NCBI GenBank assembly: GCA_945639195.1
Contig: CALZEE010000001.1
Coordinates: 248,001 to 312,000, forward strand
DNA: 64,000 nt
Origin: an uncultured Ignatzschineria sp.
GTDB taxonomy: Bacteria > Pseudomonadota > Gammaproteobacteria > Cardiobacteriales > Wohlfahrtiimonadaceae
Direction: 5' to 3'
The notes under the pieces were generated by a model. The model made no database searches. It saw only the letters and a list, made by a program, of their open reading frames with translations, and was not told where the DNA came from. Position numbers and translations under genes: made by a program. Positions 10,404 to 20,424 of this stretch are shown here, one piece after another. Numbering within the stretch: the stretch's first letter is position 1; the number at the start of each line of letters is the position of its first letter.

Positions 10404-11459
10404 CTAGAGCGAGCGGTTATAACGTCTATAAATATAGTACGCAACCATAAACATGATGATATGAATCGACCATATTCCTAGATCTGGATGTACTTTTCCA
10501 CTTTTAATCCATGCGAGCCCCATTCCGAGTAAGTTGAAATAGAAAACATAGAAGATGACACCGAGGATTAACTTATTAAAGCGACCTTGGCGAGGTTTTG
10601 AGTGGGATAATGCCGGGATCAAGAGGATTAACAAAAAGATTGAAATAGGACCGGATAATCGTCTTTGTAGTTCTCGTTTTACTTCAGGTTCTGGGCGGGT
10701 CAATACATCCCTAGCGCTCCATGCAATCGCTTTAGGCCAGGAGTCAGAGCGGTCAACATCGAGGCGGATACGAAGAGTATTAAAGTGGACAACTTCAGAA
10801 TAGTCTCCTCGACTCGTTGTACGAGAACCTTCTTTTAAAATAATAAAGCGGGTATTGTTCTCGTCAATTTCTTGAGAGCCTTCTTTTGCAAAAGTCACAA
10901 TATGCGCATCATTACCTTCATTAGTTTTGATGAAGATATCTTCAAGAGAACCATTTTTAGTATTGATAGACTTAACATAGATCGTCTGTTTTCCGCGTGC
11001 AAACTGTTGGAAAACACCCGGTTTTAAAATGGTTAATTGAGCTTCTTCTCGTGCTTTTTTAAGGACGATTTCTTGAATTTGCGCAATTTCAGGCACAATC
11101 CAGAAGTTTAAAATCAGAATCAGAAAACTTAAAGGAATACCGATTTGTAGTAAGATGCGATAGAGCCTTTTGACAGGCATTCCTAGTGCATAAAAGGCGG
11201 TCATTTCACTGTCTTTGTAAAGCCGCCCAAAAGCAAGAATAGAGGCCAGTAGGAAGCTAAGAGGTAAAAGTTCCGTAATGAAACGGACAATTTGGAGTCC
11301 TAGTAGCGAAAAAACAGCGGATTGAGAGAGGGAGCCATTAAGCACTTGGTTGAGATAAAACGCCAAGCGCTGTACGAGTAATATGGCGATTAACACCAAT
11401 AGTACTGCAGCAAAGGTCGTGAGGATCTCGCGCCGGATATAGTGATTAATAAGCTTCAT
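10404..11459 (-). CDS. lptF: LPS export permease LptF
   Basis: Partner of LptG in the LptB2FG complex. The product is 351 residues with six membrane helices around a periplasmic domain. Family signs are LGRLYKDSEMTAFYALGMP (coupling helix) and KPGVFQQFARGKQTIYVKSI at the start of the jellyroll. The longer frame to 11486 is rejected: MKLINHYIRREIL at 11459 aligns with the family start and has GAGAGAAAG just upstream. lptG follows after 32 bp, giving a standard lptFG pair. Upstream lies tgt on the same strand. Confidence 0.93.
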   Translation of the reverse strand: MKLINHYIRREILTTFAAVLLVLIAILLVQRLAFYLNQVLNGSLSQSAVFSLLGLQIVRFITELLPLSFLLASILAFGRLYKDSEMTAFYALGMPVKRLYRILLQIGIPLSFLILILNFWIVPEIAQIQEIVLKKAREEAQLTILKPGVFQQFARGKQTIYVKSINTKNGSLEDIFIKTNEGNDAHIVTFAKEGSQEIDENNTRFIILKEGSRTTSRGDYSEVVHFNTLRIRLDVDRSDSWPKAIAWSARDVLTRPEPEVKRELQRRLSGPISIFLLILLIPALSHSKPRQGRFNKLILGVIFYVFYFNLLGMGLAWIKSGKVHPDLGIWSIHIIMFMVAYYIYRRYNRSL

Positions 11460-11552
11460 GAGGCTTTCTCTCTTTTTATGGAACAAAGAGGTAACAGTGT
11501 CGAAATATGTTACCGCAAAACATCATCTTTGATTTTGATGATGTATCGAGCA

Positions 11553-11570
11553 TGCCCTATCAATAGGGCA
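11553..11570. repeat. 8-bp inverted repeat between tgt and lptF
   Basis: TGCCCTAT-CA-ATAGGGCA is a perfect dyad in the 137-bp gap between the tgt stop and the lptF start. A second dyad, CATCATC...GATGATG, lies at 11521-11543. There is no strong U-run, so they may be processing or attenuation hairpins or operator sites for lptF. Confidence 0.35.
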
Positions 11571-11596
11571 CACTCAATGATGAAGATCAGTATTGG

Positions 11597-12913
<1,317 letters not shown>

Positions 12914-12963
12914 TTAAATGCACCAAGAATACTTTTGAGCAAAATAAAAGGATCAAAAAAGAC

Positions 12964-13401
12964 ATGGTAAAAGTGAGTTTTTATGTATTGCCAACCAGCA
13001 ATGAGATGGCAAGGCAGAAGCTACTCTTAAAGCTCTTAGAGAAAGCCTTTTTGGCAGAAGAGCCCACCTATCTCTATAGCGATAATTTAGAGATGATCCG
13101 CGCACTCGACCGCAAATTATGGGAAATCCCCGGCATTGATTTCTTGCCACATGCCGTTATTGAGAGCGAGGAAGATATTAACGACCACGATTTTATCTAT
13201 CTTGCGGACAAGATCTGGCCGATAGAGAATCGCTCGCTTTTACTCAATATCCATCCCGTTGTCCCAGATGCAGTAAAAGAGGGGCTTTTCTCCCGCGTCT
13301 TTGAAGTGATCACCCAAGAGCCACAAGTCTTAGAAGAGAGCCGAAATCGTTATCGTCTCTATCGCGAGTTAGGTTTCGAGATCCAAACACACAAACTATA
13401 A
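12964..13401 (+). CDS. holC: DNA polymerase III chi subunit
   Basis: Chi subunit of the clamp loader, which links psi/DnaX to single-strand binding protein. The 145-residue product has the family pattern: VSFYVL start, LLLKLLEKAFLAEEPTYLYS, ALDRKLWEIPGIDFLPHA, PVVPDAV, and the tail RYRLYRELGFEIQTHKL. The frame is open from 12904, but the extra 20 residues (lysine/asparagine rich) are not family-like. ATG 12964, with AAAAGGA upstream, is preferred. In many gammaproteobacteria holC lies between pepA and valS; here neither is present, and a repeat block follows. Confidence 0.85.
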   Translation: MVKVSFYVLPTSNEMARQKLLLKLLEKAFLAEEPTYLYSDNLEMIRALDRKLWEIPGIDFLPHAVIESEEDINDHDFIYLADKIWPIENRSLLLNIHPVVPDAVKEGLFSRVFEVITQEPQVLEESRNRYRLYRELGFEIQTHKL

Positions 13402-13402
13402 T

Positions 13403-13620
13403 TTGCTCAGCGCGAAGCGCCTAAAGTCCGCGCGTGAACTTGGAGAAGCGCAACAATAGTGATATCGGACGCCATGCAAGTGAGTTTGATGCGCTGATGT
13501 TTTAGATGTGTCGTACTCCAAAACCTAGCAGGCTTAAAGCTGATTCAAAGCTGGGTCGAACGCTTGCAGTTTTCCGGCAATCGCGCGCCAGCATACTGAA
13601 TGCCCTCAGATTACTTGCAA
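13403..13620 (+). repeat. Tandem repeat copy A (~218 bp)
   Basis: First of three direct copies. Landmarks are GCGAAGCGCCTAAAGTCCGC near the start, GGACGCCATGCAAGTGAG, CAAAACCTAGCAGGCTTAAA, TTTTCCGGCAATCGCGCGCC, and CTCAGATTACTTGCAAG at the end. It starts two bases after the holC stop. No terminal inverted repeats or transposase are visible. Confidence 0.85.
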
Positions 13621-13837
13621 GTGCGAAGCGCCCAAAGTCCGCGTGTGAACTTTGAGAAGCACCATAACAGTGACATCGGACGCCATGCAAGTGAGTTTGA
13701 TGCGTTGATGTTTTAGATATGTAGTATTTCAAAACCTAGCTGATTCAAAGCTGGGTCGAATGCTTGCAGTTTTCCGGCAATCGCGCGCCAGCTTATTGGA
13801 AGCTCTCAGATTACTTGTAAGAGGAAGCACCCAAAGT
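13621..13837 (+). repeat. Tandem repeat copy B (~217 bp)
   Basis: Second copy, the most diverged: it lacks the 11 bp after CAAAACCTAGC that copies A and C carry. At its end, at about 13821-13837, it has a short extra piece (GAGGAAGCACCCAAAGT) that looks like a decayed second start of the unit. Confidence 0.85.
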
Positions 13838-14046
13838 TGCTCAGCGCGAAGCGCCTAAAGTCCGCGCGTGAACTTTGATAAGCGCAACAGCAGTGACATC
13901 GGACGCCATGCAAGTGAGTTTGATGCGCTGATTTTTTAGATGTGTCGTACTCCAAAACCTAGCAGGCTTAAAGCTGATTCAAAGCTGGGACGAATGCTTG
14001 CAGTTTTCCGGCAATCGCATGCCAGCTTATTGGAAGCTCTCAGATT
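13838..14046 (+). repeat. Tandem repeat copy C (~209 bp)
   Basis: Third copy, close to copy A, again starting TTGCTCAGCGCGAAGCGC. It breaks off at CTCAGATT, about 12 bp before the recN stop codon on the opposite strand. The 657-bp gap between holC and recN therefore consists almost wholly of this repeat. Confidence 0.85.
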
Positions 14047-14058
14047 CCTCTTAATAAT

Positions 14059-15732
14059 CTATTTCGCCGGGCGATTACTTTCTATCATCTCTGTGGCATG
14101 TTGGAATGTTGCGTCTGTGAGTTTTACGCCGCCGAGCATCCGTGCGATCTCTTCTACGCGACCTTTATCATTCAGAGATTTAATCATCGTTTTTGTGGAG
14201 GTTTCGCCTTTGGTTTTGGCGACCACAAAGTGATGGTGCCCAAAGCTTGCGACTTGTGGTAAATGCGTTACACAAAAGACTTGTCGACCAATACTAAGCT
14301 CTTGTAGATGACGGCCGATAATCTCGGCAACAGCACCGCCGACGCCCGTATCCACTTCATCGAAGATAAGTGTTGGCAGCGATGAGCGCATACTTAAGAT
14401 GACTGAAATCGCTAAGCTGATTCGTGCAAGCTCCCCGCCAGATGCAACTTTGCCTAATGGTTGAAGCGGCTGGCCAGGGTTCGCGGAAACGGTGAATTCT
14501 ACGGCTTCATTCCCGTAAGGATGATAGGGCACATTCGGCAGAGCGTTAATGGCAAACTTGCCGCCTTCCATCGCTAACCCTTGCATGGAATTTGTGATAT
14601 TAGTGTTGAGCTCAGTGATCGCTTCTAAGCGTTTTTGGGTGATCTCATCTGCCATTGATTGCCATGATTGCTTCATCTTTTCGATCTGCGCTTCTAATTC
14701 CATAATCTCTTCTTCAGAAACGTCTTGAGATTTAAGCTCGGCTTCGAGTTCATGCTGTTTTTGAAGGAGATTTTCAGGATCGATTCGATGCTTGCGGGCA
14801 AGGCTGTTGAGTTCTTGCATCCGGGCATCGACGCTTCTCATCTCTTCGCTATCAAAGCTATCAAGATCCATCTTTGCGCTGAGTTCATTTTCAGATTCAG
14901 AGCAGAGAATAAGGGCGCTTGAAACCATTTCCATAATGCTTTTAACACTAGGATCAAAGTTTTCAATTGCCTCAAGAGATTGCTCTAATTGTGCGAGTTG
15001 ACGAGTGATTCCATGGTCTTCGTGATTAAGGTAACTAATGGCTTCTTCTATCGCAGAGATTCTCAGCTCAAAGTTGTTTAAGTGATCAAAGCGTGCATTG
15101 ACCTCTTCCCATTCGCCTTCTTGCGGTTTCACGCTTGTAAATTCTGCCAGTTGGAATTTTAAAAAGTTGATGCGATCTTGGGTGCTCTCATCCCGATTTT
15201 TAAGCTCGTTAAGTTTTGATTCCAGCTCCTGCATTTCACGCGTAAACGTTGCAAGCGCATTGACTTCCTCGACACTGCCGGCATATTGATCGACTAAATG
15301 ACGTTGCGCATTCGCTCTAGTGAGTGATTGATGTGCATGTTGCCCATGGATATCAACAAGGCGTTCACCCAATCCTTTTAAGGCATGCAATGGCATCGAG
15401 CGACCATTGATAAAGCCGCGCGTTCTACCGCTGCCGGAGATAACGCGACGCATAATGCAGAGATCATCGTCAAAGCCGATAGAGTTTTCTGCTAACCATG
15501 CTTTTGCTCTGGGAATATTGGAGATATCGAAGGTGGCAATGACTTCTCCTTGATCTTCACCTTGATAGACCATTGTGCCATCGGCTTTTCCGCCCAATAC
15601 AATTGAGAGCGCATCAACCGTTAACGATTTACCTGCACCTGTTTCACCACTAATAACCGTTAGGCTGGGGGAGAAATCAAGCTGCATTTCATCGATAATC
15701 GCAAAGTTTTTCACATAGAGATCTATTAACAT
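14059..15732 (-). CDS. recN: DNA repair protein RecN
   Basis: SMC-like ATPase acting in double-strand break repair. The 557-residue protein has an N-terminal Walker A motif (SGETGAGKS, about residues 29-37), a long charged coiled coil (about 150-370), and a C-terminal half with ASGGELARISLAIS (signature) followed by LPTLIFDEVDTGVGG (Walker B). Length is normal. The three-copy repeat lies directly beyond its 3' end. Upstream there is no canonical CTG-N10-CAG LexA box, but a degenerate TGT-N8-ACA dyad is present at 15816-15829. Confidence 0.96.
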   Translation of the reverse strand: MLIDLYVKNFAIIDEMQLDFSPSLTVISGETGAGKSLTVDALSIVLGGKADGTMVYQGEDQGEVIATFDISNIPRAKAWLAENSIGFDDDLCIMRRVISGSGRTRGFINGRSMPLHALKGLGERLVDIHGQHAHQSLTRANAQRHLVDQYAGSVEEVNALATFTREMQELESKLNELKNRDESTQDRINFLKFQLAEFTSVKPQEGEWEEVNARFDHLNNFELRISAIEEAISYLNHEDHGITRQLAQLEQSLEAIENFDPSVKSIMEMVSSALILCSESENELSAKMDLDSFDSEEMRSVDARMQELNSLARKHRIDPENLLQKQHELEAELKSQDVSEEEIMELEAQIEKMKQSWQSMADEITQKRLEAITELNTNITNSMQGLAMEGGKFAINALPNVPYHPYGNEAVEFTVSANPGQPLQPLGKVASGGELARISLAISVILSMRSSLPTLIFDEVDTGVGGAVAEIIGRHLQELSIGRQVFCVTHLPQVASFGHHHFVVAKTKGETSTKTMIKSLNDKGRVEEIARMLGGVKLTDATFQHATEMIESNRPAK

Positions 15733-15865
15733 AGAAGAGCCTCATATCAGAGCTTAGAGCGCACATTAAAAAAATGTGGGGGCTGAAAAGTTAGTTGAAG
15801 CTATTATTGCACAAATGTATTGCTATACAAATATATTATTACATCTTTGTGATATTTTAGTGCGG

Positions 15866-16111
15866 TTACTCGGTTGATTGATGGATTTTTGTAATAATTG
15901 CATCGAGATCAAGCGGGCTTTTAAAGACCGCTCCTTTCCATTCAATCACCGGAATAAACCAGCCGTAAGCCTCAACAAGCGCATCATCATGGACGATATC
16001 AATATAAGTGTAGTCAATTTTTTCTGCTTTTAGGCGATCTTCTACCGCTTCACATAATTGGCAGTCGAGAGTGCTATAGAGGGAAATCATCGGTTTTTTT
16101 TCAGTCATCAT
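15866..16111 (-). CDS. Glutaredoxin-like thiol protein
   Basis: An 81-residue thioredoxin-fold protein. ISLYSTLDCQLCEAVEDRL holds a CxxC redox pair (C-Q-L-C, about residues 16-19) followed by the helix. A WFIPVIEWKG segment supplies the cis-Pro position, and a short C-terminal helix follows. It resembles the DUF836/glutaredoxin-family proteins rather than classical GrxA. Start codons are adjacent at 16111 and 16108, with GAAAGAG upstream. Codons 3-5 contain an A8 run, and a 12-base G tract lies 21-32 bp upstream of the start. The partner is unknown. Confidence 0.8.
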   Translation of the reverse strand: MMTEKKPMISLYSTLDCQLCEAVEDRLKAEKIDYTYIDIVHDDALVEAYGWFIPVIEWKGAVFKSPLDLDAIITKIHQSTE

Positions 16112-16131
16112 AATATCTCTTTCAAAAGAGA

Positions 16132-16143
16132 GGGGGGGGGGGG
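16132..16143. repeat. Homopolymeric G12 tract
   Basis: Twelve consecutive G on the plus strand lie in the gap between the exporter stop (16204) and the glutaredoxin-like start (16111). Read from the gene it is a C12 tract at about -21 to -32 from the start codon, within promoter or leader distance. Confidence 0.95.
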
Positions 16144-16203
16144 CGCAAAGGGCTTATTTTACGGAATAAGGGGAGAAACAACAATTCGTGATCAACACAG
16201 ATC

Positions 16204-17151
16204 TTACTGAATATAAGGCGTGATCTTTGTGTAAACGAGCTCGCCGAGTAATTCAACGAGTGTCTGCGTTACGATAACCGCGGCAACAATGCCGGCAATA
16301 TCAGCCGGTAGCGCAAAAGCAAAAGGGAGAACTGCGAGAGAGTTTCGGGTGCCGGTGCTAAAAATTAAGGTGCGCGTGATTGCAGGGGGAAAGTGTGCAG
16401 ATCGCCCGAGTAGGTAAGCGGTAATAAAGGTGAGGATCATAAAGCCGATATAGAGCGGAATCACGCTGATGATACGGGACGCATTCTCTAAAATGAGTGG
16501 GATTTGGGTACTGACAATTAAAAAGAGAACGATTGCCATAAAAGGAACAGGTAACCATGCTGAAAGTGCATGAAGTGTGGCAAATCTCCGGCATTTCTTG
16601 GCGAAATATTGCAATAACATTGCAAGTATAAAGGGGATCACAATCATCTGGATAAAGGTGATTACAAAGGGCGTGAATTCAATAAGACTTGCCGCGGCTG
16701 TATCTAAAAAGAGCCAGAGATAAAAGGGGAGCAAAAGCATCTGTGTAATAAAGAGAAAGGGCGTTGCGCTGAGCATGAGTCCTGCATCTCCTTTGCCTAG
16801 TTTGGTGAAGACCACAACATAATCAATACAAGGGGTTAGTAGTACAAAAAGCACGCCAATTTTTAGCGTCATCTCTAAGGGGAATATTTGTAATAAGAGC
16901 GCAATAATCAAAGGGACGATAAGATAGTTGCTAATCCCTAAGATAATGAAAAACCTTTGGTGTTGAAAGGCTTGAGTGAGTGCAAGGAAGGGGATTTGGG
17001 CAAACATGCTAAACATTAAAGTCGCAAGCGCCCCTGTAATAAGGGGGGTTAGGAGCGAAATTTTGTCATTAAAAGCATGACCGATGATTATCGCTAATAA
17101 GATTATCAATCCGTAGAGGAGCGCTTGTTTTTCTTCGAGGAAGGTGAGCAT
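16204..17151 (-). CDS. Acr3/BASS-type membrane exporter
   Basis: A 315-residue protein with about ten hydrophobic helices of the bile acid:sodium symporter/ACR3 superfamily. The segment LLTPCIDYVVVFTKLGKGDAGLMLSATP matches the conserved Cys-containing helix of arsenite permeases. The FSTGTRNSLAVLPFAFAL segment matches the second pseudo-repeat. Arsenite export is a reasonable guess, but no arsR or arsC is nearby, and other BASS substrates cannot be excluded. A run of TTG codons at 17202 opens a longer frame; ATG 17151 with GGAAAG six bases upstream is preferred. Confidence 0.65.
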   Translation of the reverse strand: MLTFLEEKQALLYGLIILLAIIIGHAFNDKISLLTPLITGALATLMFSMFAQIPFLALTQAFQHQRFFIILGISNYLIVPLIIALLLQIFPLEMTLKIGVLFVLLTPCIDYVVVFTKLGKGDAGLMLSATPFLFITQMLLLPFYLWLFLDTAAASLIEFTPFVITFIQMIVIPFILAMLLQYFAKKCRRFATLHALSAWLPVPFMAIVLFLIVSTQIPLILENASRIISVIPLYIGFMILTFITAYLLGRSAHFPPAITRTLIFSTGTRNSLAVLPFAFALPADIAGIVAAVIVTQTLVELLGELVYTKITPYIQ

Positions 17152-17352
17152 AACGGCTTTCCGATAAGGGCGAGTGAGAGGAAGCGGATCAGGCAACAAC
17201 AATCGACGACGTTTATCTCATTACCCTAAGAAGGATCATGCGCTGCGTGACGTGGTAATACATTGTTGGCGAGATGGGGGAATAATTTTGATAAGGACAA
17301 TTGTCGCATAAAAATGGCGGGGGATCATTCTGTTTAAAATTGATTCTTGCGC

Positions 17353-17358
17353 TATAAT
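17353..17358 (+). promoter_or_regulatory. Candidate -10 box upstream of kdsD
   Basis: A perfect TATAAT lies about 100 bp before kdsD. The hexamer 17 bp upstream is CTGTTT, a poor -35. A TGCCGGCA palindrome lies downstream at 17395-17402. Assignment is tentative. Confidence 0.35.
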
Positions 17359-17457
17359 TACAGGCATAAATTTATAATATTTCAGATCCCTCATTGCCGG
17401 CATTTTAGGGCAGATATCGGAATTTAAAACATTCATTAGAAACATAAGGATTGATTC

Positions 17458-18429
17458 ATGAGCGAAGTGAACGATTACATCTCTCGAGCAAAAGAAGTAT
17501 TTAAGATTGAAGCCGAAGCGATATTAGCGCTGGAATCAGAGATTGATATGAATTTTATCAAGATCTGCGAATTGCTTCGTGATTGTCGGGGGCGCGTTGT
17601 TGTCACTGGAATGGGGAAATCAGGGCATGTCGGTAGTAAGATTGCCGCAACGCTTGCAAGTACCGGAACGCCGGCATTCTTTGTGCATCCGGCAGAAGCA
17701 AGTCACGGGGATTTAGGGATGTTAACGGAGCTTGATGTTGTACTTGCGCTCTCAAACTCTGGTGAAACAGATGAGATCGTTTCGATCTTGCCAATTATCT
17801 CTCGTCGCCAAATCCCGCTTGTATCCATGACGGGAAATGCGAGTTCTACGCTTGCGAAAAATTCAGATTTCCACCTTTTAGTAAAAGTAGAGCGTGAAGC
17901 TTGCCCGCTAAATCTTGCACCAACAGCAAGTACGACTGCGGCGCTTGCGATGGGGGATGCGATTGCCGTAACGCTTCTTGAAATGCGCGGTTTTACCTCT
18001 GAAGATTTCGCCTTTTCGCATCCTGGCGGGAAGTTGGGACGCCGATTACTGCTTCGTGTAGAAGATATTATGGCGCCTTTTGATGAGCTTGCGGCATTGC
18101 CGGAAGCAACGTCATTGAGCGATACGCTTCTCGCAATGACGCAAAAGCCACTCGGTGTTTCAGTGGCGGTGGATGATGGACGAAACCTTCTGGGCGTCTT
18201 CACGGAAGGCGATCTTCGCCGGTCATTGATGCAAGGAAAAGATGTGCATGAGCTCACTTTAGGGGATTGCATTACGCGCTCGCCTTACACTATTGCCCCA
18301 GATTCGCTCGCGGTTGATGCGGTGCATATGATGGAGACAAAGCGTATTACTGCGCTTCCTGTGGTGAAAGACAATATTGTCTTGGGCGTTGTGAACATGC
18401 ACCATTTATTACAAGCACGTGTTATTTAA
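17458..18429 (+). CDS. kdsD: D-arabinose-5-phosphate isomerase
   Basis: Converts ribulose-5-phosphate to arabinose-5-phosphate, the first step to Kdo of lipopolysaccharide. The 323-residue protein has an N-terminal SIS domain (about 35-170, with GMGKSGHVGSKIAATLASTG, SHGDLGM and SNSGETDE) and a C-terminal CBS pair (about 205-323, with VEDIMA and VFTEGDLRR). This is the KpsF/GutQ/KdsD architecture. No kdsC or lptCAB follows; instead rep starts 13 bp later. The Kdo role is inferred from family and from being the only such copy seen. Confidence 0.92.
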   Translation: MSEVNDYISRAKEVFKIEAEAILALESEIDMNFIKICELLRDCRGRVVVTGMGKSGHVGSKIAATLASTGTPAFFVHPAEASHGDLGMLTELDVVLALSNSGETDEIVSILPIISRRQIPLVSMTGNASSTLAKNSDFHLLVKVEREACPLNLAPTASTTAALAMGDAIAVTLLEMRGFTSEDFAFSHPGGKLGRRLLLRVEDIMAPFDELAALPEATSLSDTLLAMTQKPLGVSVAVDDGRNLLGVFTEGDLRRSLMQGKDVHELTLGDCITRSPYTIAPDSLAVDAVHMMETKRITALPVVKDNIVLGVVNMHHLLQARVI

Positions 18430-18441
18430 GAGATTTGAATT

Positions 18442-20418
18442 ATGAAGCTCAACCCAGAACAGGCAAGTGCCATTCATCATATTCACACCCCGCTATTAGT
18501 ATTAGCGGGCGCCGGTTCTGGCAAGACGCGGGTAATTACCGAGAAGATTAAATATCTCGTTGAGAAAGAGTTTTATGATCCTCGCTCGGTTTATGCAGTG
18601 ACATTTACCAATAAAGCAGCGAAAGAGATGGCAGATCGTCTCTCGAAAACGTTGGGTAAGGAGAAGGGCAAGAAGGTTCGTGTTTCTACATTCCACACGT
18701 TGGGATTATCGATTCTTAAAAAGCATGGCAAGCTATTGGGGCTTCGTAAGGGCTTTTCGATCTATGATCAGAAAGATACCTATCAGCTGATGGAATCTTT
18801 GATTGAGAGCGATGCCGAGACGATTAAAATGGCGCTCGATCGGATTTCCACTTGGAAAAACGATATGCGCACTATCGCTTCTCTCAAAGAGCAGGCGGTG
18901 GATGAGTATGAGCTGAGCTTGGCGGAGTTGTATGAGCGCTATCAAGCACAACAGCTCTCCTATAACGCGATTGACTTTGATGACCTTATTTTACTGCCGA
19001 TGCGCCTGCTTGAGGATCATCCTGAGGTGCGTTATTACTGGCAAAAAGAGATCCGTTATCTGCTTGTCGATGAGTATCAAGATACGAACCTTTGCCAATA
19101 TGAGCTCGTGAAGCTCTTAATTGGTTCGGGACATCATTTAACAGTCGTGGGCGATGACGATCAGTCGATCTATGCTTGGCGCGGAGCGCGACCTGAGAAT
19201 CTGAATCAACTCAAAGAAGACTTTCCGGCATTAACGCTGGTAAAGCTAGAGCAAAATTACCGCTCCACAGGGCATATCCTGAAAGCTGCGAACCATGTGA
19301 TTTCACTCAATCCGCATCTCTATGATAAATCTCTCTGGTCGAACTTGGGCGATGGCGAGCAGATAGAGATTCGGGATTTTAAAAGTGCCGAAGCAGAAGC
19401 TGAATATATCGCCACCACGATCGTGCATGATGTCATGATCCATGGCGCTGAATATAGTAATTATGCGGTTCTCTATCGGGGGAATCATCAATCACGCATC
19501 TTTGAAATGGCGCTTCGTATGCGCGGGATTCCTGTCAAAGTCGTGGGCGGCAGTAGCTTCTTTCAGCAACCTGAGGTGAAAGATCTTCTTTCGTACTTAA
19601 AGCTGATTATGAATCCGGAAGATAACCCTTCTTTGCTCCGCATTATTAACATCCCTAAACGGGAAATTGGCGCTACGACACTTAAAAAGATTACAGAATT
19701 TGCCACTCACCATAATTTAACACTCTTTGAAACGCTGGAGCATCCGCATTTAGGAAGCTTTATTGGGAAAGCTGCGCAAAAGTGTGCGGCATTTGCCCAT
19801 ATGATTCGCGGACTTGGGCGCTATGAGATGCAGGTGGAAACGCTCTTTGATAAGCTCACGAACGCAATTGGTTATGATGAATATCTGCGAGATCAATCCT
19901 CTTCGCCTAAAGCATTTGAGCGCAAACAAAATAGCGTTAATGCACTAAAAGAGTGGTTCTCAGATGAATCAGAATCGCTCTCAGAGATTTTATCTCACTT
20001 AACATTGATCTCAATTTTAGAGAATCAGAGTGAAGAGAAAGAAGAAAATGCGGTGACGCTGATGACGCTTCACAGTGCAAAAGGGCTCGAGTTCCCCTAT
20101 GTATTCATGGTGGGCTTAGAAGAGGATATTTTACCGCATCGTAACAGTATTGATAACGACACGGTAGAAGAGGAGCGCAGGCTCTTTTATGTGGGCGTAA
20201 CAAGAGCGCGCCAAAAACTCGATATTACCTATTGCCGCCAACGTAAGCGTTATGGTGAGTGGGAATCTTGTAAGGCAAGTCGATTTTTACATGAATTGCC
20301 AGAAGCGAATATTATCTGGCATAAAGAGGGGAATGCGCCTTCAAAAGAAGCAATGCGCAAAAGTACCTCCAATACGTTGGCAGGGCTTCAAGCGATGCTC
20401 GATACCTTGGAGCGATAA
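18442..20418 (+). CDS. rep: ATP-dependent DNA helicase Rep
   Basis: Superfamily 1A 3'-5' helicase that clears proteins ahead of replication forks. The 658-residue protein opens MKLNPEQASAIHH and has motif I AGAGSGKTR (about residues 26-34), TFTNKAAKEM (Ia), LLVDEYQDTN (II), VVGDDDQSIYAWRGA (III), KLEQNYRS (IV), VTLMTLHSAKGLEFPYVFMVG (V) and FYVGVTRA (VI). The DFDDLILLP segment and the shorter length favour Rep over UvrD. It is tightly downstream of kdsD (13 bp) and may head the transcript into the B12-uptake genes (7 bp gap). Confidence 0.93.
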   Translation: MKLNPEQASAIHHIHTPLLVLAGAGSGKTRVITEKIKYLVEKEFYDPRSVYAVTFTNKAAKEMADRLSKTLGKEKGKKVRVSTFHTLGLSILKKHGKLLGLRKGFSIYDQKDTYQLMESLIESDAETIKMALDRISTWKNDMRTIASLKEQAVDEYELSLAELYERYQAQQLSYNAIDFDDLILLPMRLLEDHPEVRYYWQKEIRYLLVDEYQDTNLCQYELVKLLIGSGHHLTVVGDDDQSIYAWRGARPENLNQLKEDFPALTLVKLEQNYRSTGHILKAANHVISLNPHLYDKSLWSNLGDGEQIEIRDFKSAEAEAEYIATTIVHDVMIHGAEYSNYAVLYRGNHQSRIFEMALRMRGIPVKVVGGSSFFQQPEVKDLLSYLKLIMNPEDNPSLLRIINIPKREIGATTLKKITEFATHHNLTLFETLEHPHLGSFIGKAAQKCAAFAHMIRGLGRYEMQVETLFDKLTNAIGYDEYLRDQSSSPKAFERKQNSVNALKEWFSDESESLSEILSHLTLISILENQSEEKEENAVTLMTLHSAKGLEFPYVFMVGLEEDILPHRNSIDNDTVEEERRLFYVGVTRARQKLDITYCRQRKRYGEWESCKASRFLHELPEANIIWHKEGNAPSKEAMRKSTSNTLAGLQAMLDTLER

Positions 20419-20424
20419 TACGTG

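Noticed and set aside
13403-14046. CRISPR array
   Set aside because: Units are about 217 bp long and abut each other directly with no unique spacers; no cas genes are present.
13940-14233. 97-codon frame running from repeat copy C into the recN 3' end
   Set aside because: Its second half is antisense to conserved recN; the first half is repeat sequence. Kept only as a remark on the repeat's small frame.
17703-18272. 189-codon antisense frame in kdsD
   Set aside because: Exact shadow of a well-supported gene; Ser/Arg-rich composition, no family resemblance and no ribosome-binding site of note.
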